Origin: Cellulomonas sp. ACRRI
GTDB lineage: Bacteria > Actinomycetota > Actinomycetes > Actinomycetales > Cellulomonadaceae
Direction of reading: 5' to 3'
NCBI RefSeq assembly: GCF_022346185.1
Contig: NZ_JAKRMS010000007.1
Span: 1 to 63,685, forward strand
DNA length: 63,685 nt
The notes under the pieces were generated by a model. The model did no database searches. It was given only the letters and a program-made list of their open reading frames with translations, and was not told where the DNA came from. Shown piece by piece: positions 40,640 through 50,024 of the stretch; position 1 is the first letter of the stretch; each line of letters begins with the position of its first letter. The position numbers and the translations under genes are program-made.

Positions 40640-41359
40640 ATGAAGCACGCCAGCGATGTCACCGGCTCCCTGATCCGAAGGTTCAGGGCGTCGCTCAACC
40701 TCTCTCAGCAAGAGTTCGCCGAGAGGCTGAAGGTCGCGAAGAAGACCGTGTACAACTGGGAAGCGCGAGGGGATGACGCGCTTCCCGACCAGGCCCAGGC
40801 CAGGTTCGTGCGAGCTCTACAGTCGTCGGTTCCTAGCCGGATCGCCCTGGCGGAGATCCCTTCCGAGGTGCTCGCATCGGTGCAGCCGGTGGTCGACGAG
40901 GACGAGGTCAGCGTGCTCGCTCAGCAGATGACCGAGGCAGCGTCCCGGCTGCAGGCTGCGGCGGCTAGCAGAGACGCGAACGAGGTAGCTCGTGATGCGC
41001 TCGGGCTCGCGACCGGCATCGAGAGTCTGATGGATACGCTCGACGTCGCCGTCCGCCTGGGTGTACATCCGGCAATCATCAAGTCGCTCGCGCAGGGCGC
41101 CGTAGACGCGCTGGTTGACGCGGGACTAGTGCCGCTCCTCAGCCGGCTGGACCAGTCCGATCGCGTGATGGCGCTTCTCCAGCGCGCAACGGGCATCTAT
41201 CGGGAGTCGGTCGAGAAGTCGCCCAGGCGGGAGAAGGTCGGCGGGTTCGACTTCTCTCCCTTGCCGATGCCGCGCCTTGTGACCGGCGCGGATGCTTCAG
41301 GCCACGCCGCCGATGGCGAAGATGCCGCGCTGGAACGATCGGTAGACCCAGACGATTAG
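40640..41359 (+). CDS. CI-like lysogeny repressor
   Basis: 239 residues from ATG 40640 (KHASDVTGSLIRRFRASLNL). N-terminal XRE HTH: SQQEFAERLKVAKKTVYNWE, ARGDDALPDQAQARFVRALQ. The rest is helical (VSVLAQQMTEAASRLQAAAA, VDALVDAGLVPLLSRLDQSD) without a LexA/CI peptidase Ser-Lys signature, so inactivation probably relies on the antirepressor rather than RecA-driven self-cleavage. The only plus-strand gene of the switch. Confidence 0.83.
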   Translation: MKHASDVTGSLIRRFRASLNLSQQEFAERLKVAKKTVYNWEARGDDALPDQAQARFVRALQSSVPSRIALAEIPSEVLASVQPVVDEDEVSVLAQQMTEAASRLQAAAASRDANEVARDALGLATGIESLMDTLDVAVRLGVHPAIIKSLAQGAVDALVDAGLVPLLSRLDQSDRVMALLQRATGIYRESVEKSPRREKVGGFDFSPLPMPRLVTGADASGHAADGEDAALERSVDPDD

Positions 41360-41366
41360 TGGGCTT

Positions 41367-41392
41367 GGGCGGGCTGCGGTCCTGAGCCGCCC
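41367..41392 (+). terminator. Possible hairpin after repressor gene
   Basis: GGGCGG, 14-base loop, CCGCCC, eight bases past the stop at 41359. A short stem with a large loop; moderate support. Confidence 0.4.
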
Positions 41393-41463
41393 CTCCCGCT
41401 CTGCCCTCCGGTCACAACCACCGCGATATCGAGGCTCGCGAGCAGTTCATCGACGCCCACGGG

Positions 41464-41661
41464 TCACCTGGCCGCGACGGGCTGGAGCAGCACCTGAAGG
41501 TCGCAGCGCTTGATCCGGATGGCCTTCTCGCCGATCCGGTAGGCGGGGACGGTGCCGTCGGCGATCCATCCGCGGAGGCACCGCTCTGTGACGCGCAGGG
41601 TGCGGGCGGCCTCGGCGACGGTGACGAGGTCGGTGGACGGCTCGGGGGTGGCGTGGGGCAT
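41464..41661 (-). CDS. xis: Excisionase (Xis, HTH_17)
   Basis: 65 residues from ATG 41661 (PHATPEPSTDLVTVAEAART). MerR/excisionase winged HTH: LRVTERCLRGWIADGTVPAY, RIGEKAIRIKRCDLQVLLQP. It sits 575 bases downstream of the integrase gene on the same strand, the usual relation for recombination directionality factors. Probably binds attP arm sites in the neighbouring region to promote excision. Confidence 0.8.
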   Translation of the reverse strand: MPHATPEPSTDLVTVAEAARTLRVTERCLRGWIADGTVPAYRIGEKAIRIKRCDLQVLLQPVAAR

Positions 41662-42236
41662 GATGGCCTCGAATCTTCCTTGGCGGGTTGATTCGCGAGC
41701 GGTCACCCCTCGGTGTTGGAAGCACCGAGACCCTGGGTGGCCGTTCGCTCTGTATGTAGTTCGTTCCGCTCCGGTCGTGCTGGATCGGTGAACAACACAC
41801 TAGAGGCTGATCCCGACACCAGGTACCGACTCCACAGGCTGTGGATGCGCAGGTCAGCGCCGTGATGTTTGCCTGGATCGGGCAACGCGGGGAACGGCTG
41901 GGAACCGCTTCGTCTACTGGGGTGCCTATCTTGTGCTGACAAGTGGACACCGCGTTCGAATGCTCTGACCTCAGACCTTGCGGGGCCGCAACGACAAGTG
42001 GACACCGGAGCGCCTACCTTCGCGTCTACTCAAACGTGTTCCCGGCGTTGCCGGCTTCGGGCCAACATCCGACGGCCGCAGGCGCACGGTGGTGTTCACC
42101 CGAACGAACTAACGCTGAGGGCAGGCCGGCGTGTACTTCCCGGTCACGGTCTGCCCGAGGAGCGGAGTTCACGTAGTGGGTGACGCCGCCGCCTCTCTGA
42201 CCGCAGGCTCGATCGAGGCCCCGTCGGTGGAGATGC
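41662..42236. other. Non-coding gap between integrase and excisionase, with repeats
   Basis: 575 bases with no convincing gene. Holds a 15-bp direct repeat GACAAGTGGACACCG at 41938-41952 and 41993-42007, flanked by related words (GTGCCTATCTT before the first; GCGCCTACCTT after the second). Also CGTCTACT twice. The region is more A/T-rich than its surroundings. These could be binding sites for integrase arm domain or Xis, or an unannotated small RNA. Confidence 0.5.
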
Positions 42237-43493
42237 TTAGCCGGCCGTGGGAAGTTCGTGGACCGCAGTGCCCGGCAGGGTGAGGTTGAGCTTCGCGGCG
42301 ACGTCGTCGAGCGCCTTGCGAGCAAGGGCCTGCGACACGTGCTGGTACCCGCGGCTCGTGACGATCGTCGAGTGCCCGAGGATCGCCTCAACCACCTTCG
42401 GGTCGACCCCGGCCTCGAGGAGCAGCGTGGCCGTGGTGTGCCGCGCCTCGTGGAGCTCGTAGCGCCGGCCGACGGTGTCGTCGATCCGGGCGACCTGAGC
42501 CTGGTCCTGCAACGCCCACCACGCCTCACGGTCGGTCACCTCCGAGCGAGGTGTCCCGTCCGGGTTCGGCCACACCAGGTTCCACTTCGATGGCGGGCAG
42601 ATCTCCCGCCAGGCCGCGAGCGCCGCGGTCATCCACGGGACCAACGGGATGATCCGCTGCCCGTTCGCCGTCTTCGGCGGGACGAGATGCCACCGGTCGA
42701 CGAGGTGCCGGGTGGGGAGGCCCGGCTTGATCTGAAACCCCGACGACCGGTCGCGCTTCACCTTGTACGGCAAGGCGTCGAGCTGCCAGGAGATGTCGAT
42801 GGTCCCGTTGTCGAGGTCGACCAGGTCCCACGTGAGGCCGAGGCACTCTCCCTGGCGCATGCCCTGCAGGAATGCAGCGACCCAGCGGGAACCGTCAGGG
42901 TGGGTCGCGGCGGCCGCGAGCATGGCGTGCGCGTCGACGATCGAGATGGCGTCCCGGTCGTTCACCGCCTTCGCCGGCGCCGGGACGAGCAGGACGCGCT
43001 GTGGTACGTCGTACCCCTCGAGGATCGCGTCGCGCAGCATCTTCGTCAGCACGACCTGCGCACGCTGTGCGGTCGACGTGGACAGCCCAGAGCCGATGAT
43101 CGCTGCGGTGACCGCGCGCACGTCTGCTGGCGTGAGCTGGTCGAGGCGGCGGTGCCCGATCGTCGGGATGACCCACTTGCGGACCTGCGAGATGTCCGTG
43201 GCGGCCGACGTGTGCCGAACCTCGGCAGGGCGACGGGTGATCCACTCCCCGGCCCACTTCTGCACCGTGACGCGGGCCGAGGCACCCTCGACCGGCAGGC
43301 CTTCGGCGGCGATCTTCCTCTGCCGTTCCTTCAGCCTCGTCTTCGCCTCGGCCTCGGTGCGGCCCGAGACCTTGATCTTCCGGCGGGTGCCCTTCGCGGT
43401 CACCCCGGCCTCGATCGTCCCGACCCAACGCTTCTTCGAGGGGTCCCAGGAGACGCCGCCGGTGCCGTACTGCCGGCGCTTGCGCTCGGCCAT
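42237..43493 (-). CDS. int: Tyrosine integrase
   Basis: 418 residues (AERKRRQYGTGGVSWDPSKK). An N-terminal arm-binding/AP2-like part (WVGTIEAGVTAKGTRRKIKV), SAM-like core-binding domain (~75-165, TVQKWAGEWITRRPAEVRHT), and catalytic domain with Arg in FLQGMRQGECLGLTW, His-x-x-Arg in ELHEARHTTATLLLEAG, LGHS, and the nucleophile Tyr in TSRGYQHVSQ (~385). It integrates phage DNA at tRNA-Ala. It sits 125 bases from attR, reading away from it. Confidence 0.96.
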   Translation of the reverse strand: MAERKRRQYGTGGVSWDPSKKRWVGTIEAGVTAKGTRRKIKVSGRTEAEAKTRLKERQRKIAAEGLPVEGASARVTVQKWAGEWITRRPAEVRHTSAATDISQVRKWVIPTIGHRRLDQLTPADVRAVTAAIIGSGLSTSTAQRAQVVLTKMLRDAILEGYDVPQRVLLVPAPAKAVNDRDAISIVDAHAMLAAAATHPDGSRWVAAFLQGMRQGECLGLTWDLVDLDNGTIDISWQLDALPYKVKRDRSSGFQIKPGLPTRHLVDRWHLVPPKTANGQRIIPLVPWMTAALAAWREICPPSKWNLVWPNPDGTPRSEVTDREAWWALQDQAQVARIDDTVGRRYELHEARHTTATLLLEAGVDPKVVEAILGHSTIVTSRGYQHVSQALARKALDDVAAKLNLTLPGTAVHELPTAG

Positions 43494-43618
43494 CGCGGGT
43501 CCTCTCGACAGGGGGACAAGTAGGGGGACATTAGCACTCGCCGCCGGGCGGGGGCAGGGCTGCCGTTATTGCAGGTCATGGTCACATTCGGTTGGTGACC
43601 AACAATCTCAGACTATCA

Positions 43619-43662
<44 letters not shown>

Positions 43663-43666
43663 TGAA

Positions 43667-43703
43667 GACGAAGGCCCGGGATCGCGGATCCCGGGCCTTC
43701 GTC
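43667..43703 (+). terminator. Host tRNA-Ala terminator, stranded at attR
   Basis: GACGAAGGCCCGGGATC, loop GCG, GATCCCGGGCCTTCGTC: a 17-bp perfect stem right after the tRNA fragment. Before integration this ended the tRNA transcript; now it can stop read-through coming out of the prophage. Confidence 0.9.
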
Positions 43704-43772
43704 GTCCCCGGCCGGCCTCGCCGCTCGCTCGTGCCGCGGAGCCTGTCGGTGGTGACCGCTAGCGTCGGTCCC

Positions 43773-44330
43773 GTGCGGGTGATCTACAACACGGCGACGT
43801 CGCTCAGCGGGTACATCGCGGACGAGGAGAACTCGCTCGCCTGGCTGTTCGCGGTCGACTCCGCGTCCCAGCCCGACCACGAGGCGTTCCTGTCCGGCAT
43901 CGGGGTGCTGGTGTCCGGCTCGACGACCTACGAGTGGGTGCTGCGCGAGGAGGACCTCGTCGCGCACCCGGAGAAGTGGCCCGCCTACTACGGCGCCCGG
44001 CCGTACTACGTCTTCACCAGCCGGGACCTGCCGGTGCCGGAGGGCGCCGACGTGCGGTTCGTGAGCGGCTCCGTGGCCGAGGCGCTGCCGGCGATCCGGG
44101 CGGCCGCCGGCGCGGGCGACGTCTGGGTGATCGGCGGCGGCGACCTGGCAGGGCAGTTCCTCGACGCCGGGGCGCTCGACGAGGTGCAGGTCAGCGTCGC
44201 GCCCGCCGCGCTCACGGGCGGGGCGCCGGTGCTGCCGCGCCGGGTCGGGCCCGACCGGCTCCGGCTGCGGTCGGCCGAGCGGTTCGACCAGTTCGCGCAC
44301 CTCACGTACGACGTGCTGCCGCCGGCCTGA
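43773..44330 (+). CDS. RibD C-terminal/DHFR-fold family reductase
   Basis: 185 residues from GTG 43773 (RVIYNTATSLSGYIADEENS), chosen because the fold begins there; an upstream frame-continuous start at 43731 would add 14 atypical residues. NADPH-binding pattern of the RibD-C family: GIGVLVSGSTTYEWVLREED, PYYVFTSRDLPVPEG and GDVWVIGGGDLAGQFLDAGA. Probably a cytoplasmic NADPH-dependent reductase of unknown substrate; it lacks the N-terminal deaminase of RibD. Confidence 0.85.
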   Translation: MRVIYNTATSLSGYIADEENSLAWLFAVDSASQPDHEAFLSGIGVLVSGSTTYEWVLREEDLVAHPEKWPAYYGARPYYVFTSRDLPVPEGADVRFVSGSVAEALPAIRAAAGAGDVWVIGGGDLAGQFLDAGALDEVQVSVAPAALTGGAPVLPRRVGPDRLRLRSAERFDQFAHLTYDVLPPA

Positions 44331-44435
44331 CCGGCCCGCCGCCCCCGGCGGAGGCCCGCGAGGGATCCCGCCCGTCGGCGTCCGCCGGGGTGGACGCCGG
44401 GACGACGCCGCGGCCCGCGGTGGCAGAATGGCGCG

Positions 44436-45467
44436 GTGCCTGACGCCCTGCCGCCCCGACCGGGCCGGTGGTCCCGGGCCTGGTCCGCGACCAAGACGTG
44501 GGTGGACCCGCTCGTCGTCATGATCGTCGCGGTGTTCCTCCTGGGGCTGCTCGCCCCCGCGTCCGGTGGCTTCGCGACCGGCCTCGACCACGTGACCACC
44601 GCCGCCGTCGTCCTGCTGTTCTTCCTGTACGGCGCCCGCATGGCGACCAGCGAGGTCTGGGACGGCCTCAAGAACTGGCGACTCCAGGGCGGGATGCTCG
44701 CCTCCACGTACCTGGTGTTCCCGGTCCTCGGGCTGGCGGTCCAGGTCCTGCCCGACTCGGTGCTGCCGGCCGACCTCAAGACCGGCCTGCTCTACCTGTC
44801 GCTGCTGCCGTCGACCATCCAGTCGTCGGTCGTGTTCACGTCGATCGCGCGGGGCAACGTCGCCGGGGCCATCACCGGGGCCACCGCCTCGAACGTGCTC
44901 GGCATCGTGCTGACGCCGCTGCTGGTCGGGATCCTCATGTCCCGGGCCGGCGGCCCCGTCGGCGGGTCCGCCGGGTCGACGCTGCTGCAGCTGCTCCTGC
45001 CGTTCGTGCTGGGGCAGCTCCTGCAGCCGAAGATCGGCGCCTGGGTGCGCGCGCACAAGCCGGTCACGCTGATCACGGACCGCGGCACGATCCTGCTGGT
45101 CGCGTACGGCTCGGTGTCCGAGGCGGAGTCGTCGGGCGTGTGGGACGACCTCACCGTCGGCGTGCTCGTGGTGCTGGTCGCGGTGTGCGCGGTGCTGCTC
45201 GCGGCGATGCTGCTGGTCACCTGGAACGGCGGGCGCGCGCTGCGGCTCTCGCGCGGGGACCGGATCGCGCTGCTGATGTGCGGGTCGAAGAAGAGCCTCG
45301 CGACCGGCCTGCCGATGGCGAACGTGCTGTTCGGGCCGGTCGCCGCCGCCGGGGTCGCGCTGCCGGTGATCGTGTTCCACCAGCTCCAGCTCGCGACGTG
45401 CGCGGTGCTGGCGCGTCGGCTCGCCGCCACCGACCCGGAGCCCGACCCGGTCGTGACCCGGGCCTGA
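44436..45467 (+). CDS. Bile acid:sodium symporter (SBF) family transporter
   Basis: 343 residues from GTG 44436. Ten hydrophobic segments, starting VDPLVVMIVAVFLLGLLAP. Family landmarks: FFLYGARMATSEVWDGLKNW, LLPSTIQSSVVFTSIARGNV with AGAITGATASNVLGIVLTPL (sodium-site region), and CGSKKSLATGLPMANVLFGP. Resembles the SBF-like YfeH/arsenite-type branch of unknown substrate. Followed by a 53-nt palindrome. Confidence 0.87.
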   Translation: MPDALPPRPGRWSRAWSATKTWVDPLVVMIVAVFLLGLLAPASGGFATGLDHVTTAAVVLLFFLYGARMATSEVWDGLKNWRLQGGMLASTYLVFPVLGLAVQVLPDSVLPADLKTGLLYLSLLPSTIQSSVVFTSIARGNVAGAITGATASNVLGIVLTPLLVGILMSRAGGPVGGSAGSTLLQLLLPFVLGQLLQPKIGAWVRAHKPVTLITDRGTILLVAYGSVSEAESSGVWDDLTVGVLVVLVAVCAVLLAAMLLVTWNGGRALRLSRGDRIALLMCGSKKSLATGLPMANVLFGPVAAAGVALPVIVFHQLQLATCAVLARRLAATDPEPDPVVTRA

Positions 45468-45486
45468 CCGTCCGCCCACCCGTTCC

Positions 45487-45539
45487 AGTGGAAGGTCTGG
45501 CCGGACACGCCGTCGGCGTGTCCGGCCAGACCTTCCACT
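45487..45539. terminator. Very long perfect palindrome (26-bp arms)
   Basis: AGTGGAAGGTCTGGCCGGAC continuing to ACGCCG, a single T, then the exact reverse complement to CCACT. It begins 20 bases after the SBF transporter stop. It certainly could terminate transcription, but arms of 26 bp without a loop are far beyond need and may mark a repeated genomic element. Confidence 0.75.
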
Positions 45540-45661
45540 CGGGCGACCCGCGCGCCGCTTCCGCGCGCCGCCCCACGGGACCGGGCGGACCGGGCACACT
45601 GGTGCGCGGGGGCCGGGCAGCAGCACGCCCGAGACCAGTCCCGTCGCCCGGAAGGACCGTC

Positions 45662-47149
45662 GTGCCCGCTCCGACCACACCCCTGCGTCTCGTCCCGGCA
45701 CCGAGGCTGGTGCGCGAGGCCGAGGGTGCGCCGTTCGTCGTCTCCGCCGCCACCACCGTGACCGTGGGCGTGAGCCCCGCGGAGGTCGCGCTGGGCGTGC
45801 TCGCCGCCGAGCAGCTCAGCCGCATCTCCGGCAGCACCGTGGAGGTGCGGTACCGCGACGTCGCGGAGCCGACCCAGCCCGGGGACGTCGCGTTCGTGCT
45901 GGACCCCGAGCACCTGACGGGGGAGCAGTACCACCTCGACGTCGCCGAGGACCTGGTCCGGGTCGCCGCGGGCACCGCGGAGGGGCTGATGCGCGGGCTC
46001 GCGACGCTGCACCAGGTCATGCGCCCGCTCGACGGCACGTTCGCCGCGTGGCCGGTGCACGTCGAGGACGAGCCGGTGCACGGCTGGCGCGGGCTGTCCG
46101 TGGACGTCGCCCGGCACTTCTTCGGGACGGACGACCTGCGGGTCGTCGTCGACCTGATGGCCGCGTACAAGCTGAACGTGCTGCACCTGCACCTGTCGGA
46201 CGACCAGGGCTGGCGGCTCGACCTGCCCTCCCGGCCGGAGCTCGCGGCCCGGTCGGGCGGCACCGCGGTCGACGGCGACCCGGGCGGGTACTTCACCACC
46301 GAGGAGTACCAGGCGCTGGTGGCGTACGCGGCGGCGCGCGGCGTGCGGGTGGTGCCCGAGATCGACGTGCCGGGCCACGTGAACGCCGCGCTGCACGCGT
46401 ACGGCGAGCTGACGCCGTCGGGCGAGCCCGCCGAGGCGTACACCGGGATCGACGTGGGCTTCAGCCGGCTGCACGCGGACCTGCCGACGACCGAGCCGTT
46501 CCTGCGGGACGTGTTCGGCGACGTCGCGGCGGTCACGCCGGGCGAGTACGTGCACATCGGCGGGGACGAGGTCCTCACGATGGACCGCGACGAGTACGCG
46601 CGCCTGGTGCGGATGGCCTCGGACGCGGTGCGCGCCGCGGGCAAGAAGGTGGTCGGCTGGCAGGAGATCGCCACGACGCCGGTCGAGCCGGGCACCGTCG
46701 TGCAGTACTGGGACACCCGGATGGACCCGGCGCCGATCGTGGCGGCGGCGCAGGCGGGCGCGCGGCTCCTGATGTCCCCGGGCTCCAAGGCCTACCTCGA
46801 CATGAAGTACCACGACGGCACGGCGCTCGGCCTGGAGTGGGCCGGTCACATCGAGCTGCGCGACGCCTACGAGTGGGAGCCGGCGACGCTGGTCCCCGGC
46901 CTGCCCGAGGGCTCCGTGGTCGGCGTGGAGGCGGCCGTGTGGACCGAGACGCTGCGCGGCCTGGACGACCTCATGACGATGCTGCTCCCGCGCCTGGCCG
47001 CCGTCGCCGAGGTCGCCTGGACCCCGGCCGACCGGCGCGACTGGGACGACTTCGCGACCCGGGTCGCCGCGCACGGTCCCTACTGGGACGCCGAGGGGCT
47101 GGCCTGGTACCCCAGCCCGCAGGTCGACTGGCACGTCGACCTGTCCTGA
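45662..47149 (+). CDS. GH20 beta-N-acetylhexosaminidase
   Basis: 495 residues from GTG 45662, with GGAAGGA six bases ahead. GH20b N-terminal domain (~1-125), then a TIM barrel: GWRGLSVDVARHFFGTDDLR, HLHLSDDQGWRLDLPSRPEL, VRVVPEIDVPGHVNAALHAY, catalytic Asp-Glu in EYVHIGGDEVLTMD, and VGVEAAVWTETLR. Releases terminal GlcNAc/GalNAc from chitin or glycan oligomers. No signal peptide is evident, so it probably acts on imported oligosaccharides. Confidence 0.94.
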   Translation: MPAPTTPLRLVPAPRLVREAEGAPFVVSAATTVTVGVSPAEVALGVLAAEQLSRISGSTVEVRYRDVAEPTQPGDVAFVLDPEHLTGEQYHLDVAEDLVRVAAGTAEGLMRGLATLHQVMRPLDGTFAAWPVHVEDEPVHGWRGLSVDVARHFFGTDDLRVVVDLMAAYKLNVLHLHLSDDQGWRLDLPSRPELAARSGGTAVDGDPGGYFTTEEYQALVAYAAARGVRVVPEIDVPGHVNAALHAYGELTPSGEPAEAYTGIDVGFSRLHADLPTTEPFLRDVFGDVAAVTPGEYVHIGGDEVLTMDRDEYARLVRMASDAVRAAGKKVVGWQEIATTPVEPGTVVQYWDTRMDPAPIVAAAQAGARLLMSPGSKAYLDMKYHDGTALGLEWAGHIELRDAYEWEPATLVPGLPEGSVVGVEAAVWTETLRGLDDLMTMLLPRLAAVAEVAWTPADRRDWDDFATRVAAHGPYWDAEGLAWYPSPQVDWHVDLS

Positions 47150-47164
47150 CCCGGCGGCCGACGG

Positions 47165-48979
47165 TCAGATCCAGGACCGCAGCCACATGTGCAGGTGCCA
47201 GAAGTCGTAGGGCACGACCCACGCCGTCCAGACCGGGTAGAAGAACGCGCTCACCGCCAGGACGACGACCAGCACCGCCGAGGTCGTGACGATCCCTCGG
47301 CGGCGCTGGCGCTCGTCCCGGCTCTGCACCAGCAGCGCCAGCACGTAGGTCAGCGTGAGCACCACCCAGGGCGTGAACGCGATCGAGTAGAACGTGAAGA
47401 TCGTCCGGCCGGTGTAGGCGAACCAGGGCAGCCAGCCGGCGGCGATCCCCGACAGCACCGCGCCGGCGCGCCAGTCCCGGCGCAGGACCAGCCGGTACAG
47501 CGCGACCAGCAGCGCCAGCGCGCCGAGCCACCAGATCACGGGGTTGCCCAGCGAGGTGATGGCCTGCGAGCAGGCGTCCGCCCCGCACAGCTCCCGCGCG
47601 GCGGACCCGGTGAGCTCGGACACCTCGGTCGGGTAGTAGAACGACGTCGGCCGCCACTGGATGATCCAGCCCAGCGGGTGCGCGGCGTAGGCGTGCTCGG
47701 CGGTGAGGTGGGTGTGGAAGTCCCACATCTGCGTGTGGAAGTGCCACAGCGAGCGCAGCGCCGGCGGCAGCCACGTCACGCCCTCGCCGGGGTGCTCGAC
47801 CGCCCACTGCCGCAGGTACGCGCCGGGGTGAGCGAACCACGACGCCCAGGTGCCGAGGTACGTGCCCGCGGCGGTGAGCACCACGATCAGGCCGGCGGGG
47901 ATCGCGTCGCGCCACAGCGTCGCGGGCAGCCAGGCCCGCACCCCGACCGACCGGCGGGCGGTGGCGTCCCAGGCGACGGACAGCAGCCCGAACACCGCCA
48001 GGAAGTACAGGCCGGACCACTTGGTGCCGATGCACAGGCCCAGCAGCACGGCCGCGGCGAACCGCCACCACCGCCAGCCCAGCCGTGGCCCGAGGCCCAG
48101 CTCCGCCCCCGAGTCGAGGACCGCCGCCGTCCGGGCCGCGAGCCGGCGGCGCGCCTGGTCCCGGTCGAGCAGCAGCGCCCCGAACGCGGCGAGCGCGAAG
48201 AGCATGACGAAGTTGTCCAGCAGGCCGGTGCGGGAGTGCACGATCGCCTCGCCGTCGACCGCCATGAGCAGCCCGGCGACGGTGCCGAGCGCGGTGGAGG
48301 CGAACAGCCGGCGACCGATCCGGGCGACCATGAGCACCGCGAGCGTCCCGGCGACCGCCGGCGCCAGTCGCCACGCGGTCGAGGACTCGATGCCTCCGCC
48401 GAGCTGGATGCCCAGCGCGATCAGCCACTTGCCGACGGGCGGGTGCACCACGTACTCGGGCGAGGTGCCGAGCGCCGAGCCGTCGCCCTGGGCGAACAGC
48501 GGGTTGGCGTCGTCGCCCCAGGAGCCCTCGTAGCCGAGCCGGAGCAGGGAGTACGCCTGCTTCACGTAGTACGTCTCGTCGAACACGAGCTCGTGCGGCC
48601 GGCCGAGGTTCCAGAACCGGAGCACACCGCCGAGCAGCGTCACGGCCAGCGGCCACAGCCAGCCCGTCAGCCTGGCGCGGCGCGTCGCGCCGAGCAGCAG
48701 GGTCCGGGCGCCGAGCAGCGAGACGAGCAGGCGGTCGTGCGTGGACAGGTCCGGGTCGTCCTCGCGGTCGGGGTCGTCGCCGGCCCGGATCACCAGCGTC
48801 CCGGCGGCCGGGGTGGGGGCTGCGTGGCCGTGGTGGCCGTGGTCGTCGCCGGGCTCCGGGGCGGCCACGGGCGGGAACCGCCGCGCGGGCGCGTCGTCCT
48901 CGACCCGGTCCGGGCCGTCGGCGGGGTCGCGGGGACCGCGCTCGTCGGGCGCGTGGTCGGGCTGCGGCACGGTCGCCAT
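47165..48979 (-). CDS. Protein O-mannosyltransferase (PMT family)
   Basis: 604 residues from ATG 48979. A disordered His/Pro/Asp-rich N-terminus (~95) precedes ~11 membrane helices. The first luminal loop has LGRPHELVFDETYYVKQAYS with the catalytic DE pair; also EYVVHPPVGKWLIALGIQLG, TKWSGLYFLAVFGLLSVAWD and RPTSFYYPTEVSELTG. It transfers mannose from polyprenyl-phosphate mannose to exported proteins. Divergent from rsmI, a conserved actinobacterial arrangement. Confidence 0.93.
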   Translation of the reverse strand: MATVPQPDHAPDERGPRDPADGPDRVEDDAPARRFPPVAAPEPGDDHGHHGHAAPTPAAGTLVIRAGDDPDREDDPDLSTHDRLLVSLLGARTLLLGATRRARLTGWLWPLAVTLLGGVLRFWNLGRPHELVFDETYYVKQAYSLLRLGYEGSWGDDANPLFAQGDGSALGTSPEYVVHPPVGKWLIALGIQLGGGIESSTAWRLAPAVAGTLAVLMVARIGRRLFASTALGTVAGLLMAVDGEAIVHSRTGLLDNFVMLFALAAFGALLLDRDQARRRLAARTAAVLDSGAELGLGPRLGWRWWRFAAAVLLGLCIGTKWSGLYFLAVFGLLSVAWDATARRSVGVRAWLPATLWRDAIPAGLIVVLTAAGTYLGTWASWFAHPGAYLRQWAVEHPGEGVTWLPPALRSLWHFHTQMWDFHTHLTAEHAYAAHPLGWIIQWRPTSFYYPTEVSELTGSAARELCGADACSQAITSLGNPVIWWLGALALLVALYRLVLRRDWRAGAVLSGIAAGWLPWFAYTGRTIFTFYSIAFTPWVVLTLTYVLALLVQSRDERQRRRGIVTTSAVLVVVLAVSAFFYPVWTAWVVPYDFWHLHMWLRSWI

Positions 48980-49151
48980 CGTAGGGGCGCCGTCTGGGCG
49001 CGACCTGCGCGCCCGCAGCACCGAGGGGGGAGACGGCGCGTCGAGCGGGTGTCCGGCGGGTGCTCGCCCGACGTGCCGGTTGCCCGCTCGCCGCCGGTGA
49101 GCCGGTGGCACCCGGCGCGCCGCCCGCCGCGGAGGTGGCAGGCTGGCCCGC

Positions 49152-50012
49152 GTGACCCCCCAGGCTCCCGGCAGCGGCCGGCTCGTGCTCGCGGCGACCC
49201 CGATCGGCGACGTGGAGGACGCCTCGCCCCGGCTGCGCCGGCTGCTCGAGGAGGCCGACGTGGTCGCGGCGGAGGACACCCGGCGGCTGCGGGCGCTCGC
49301 GGCCCGGATGGGCGTGACCGTCGGGGGGCGGGTCGTGAGCCACCACGAGCACAACGAGGCGGCGACGACCCCGGAGCTGCTCGACGTGGTGCGCGGCGGC
49401 GGCACCGTGCTCGTCGTCACCGACGCCGGGATGCCCGCCGTCTCCGACCCCGGGTTCCGCGTGGTGTCCGCGGCCGTCGAGGCGGGGCTGACCGTGACCG
49501 CCGCCCCCGGCCCGAGCGCCGTGCTGACGGCGCTGGCGCTGTCCGGGCTGCCCACCGACCGGTTCTGCTTCGAGGGCTTCCCGCCGCGGAAGCCGGGGGA
49601 GCGGGTCCGCGCGCTGACCGCGCTGGAGCGCGAGCCGCGGACGATGGTGTTCTTCGAGGCCCCGCACCGGCTCGCGGCGACGCTGGCGGACATGGCGTCG
49701 GCGTTCGGCGCCGAGCGGCCCGCGGCGGTGTGCCGGGAGCTCACCAAGACCTACGAGGAGGTCGTCCGGGACGGCCTCGGCGCGCTCGCGGCGTGGGCCG
49801 CCGCCGGGGAGGTCCGCGGCGAGATCGCGGTGGTCGTCGCCGGGGCGCCCGCCCGGGAGGTCGCGTCCGAGGCCGACCTGGTCGCCGAGGTGCTGGCCCG
49901 CGCCGACGCCGGCGAGCGGCTCAAGGACGCCGTGGCCGAGGTCGCGCAGGTCGCGGGCGTGCCGAAGCGCGACCTGTACGCGGCGGCGCTGGTGGCGCGC
50001 GCGGGGCGCTGA
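49152..50012 (+). CDS. rsmI: 16S rRNA (cytidine(1402)-2'-O)-methyltransferase
   Basis: 286 residues from GTG 49152. SAM-dependent tetrapyrrole-methylase fold: [79 protein letters not shown] and [20 protein letters not shown]. Methylates C1402 in the ribosomal decoding centre. Its divergent PMT neighbour fits actinobacterial context. Confidence 0.95.
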   Translation: MTPQAPGSGRLVLAATPIGDVEDASPRLRRLLEEADVVAAEDTRRLRALAARMGVTVGGRVVSHHEHNEAATTPELLDVVRGGGTVLVVTDAGMPAVSDPGFRVVSAAVEAGLTVTAAPGPSAVLTALALSGLPTDRFCFEGFPPRKPGERVRALTALEREPRTMVFFEAPHRLAATLADMASAFGAERPAAVCRELTKTYEEVVRDGLGALAAWAAAGEVRGEIAVVVAGAPAREVASEADLVAEVLARADAGERLKDAVAEVAQVAGVPKRDLYAAALVARAGR

Positions 50013-50024
50013 GGCCCGGCCCCG

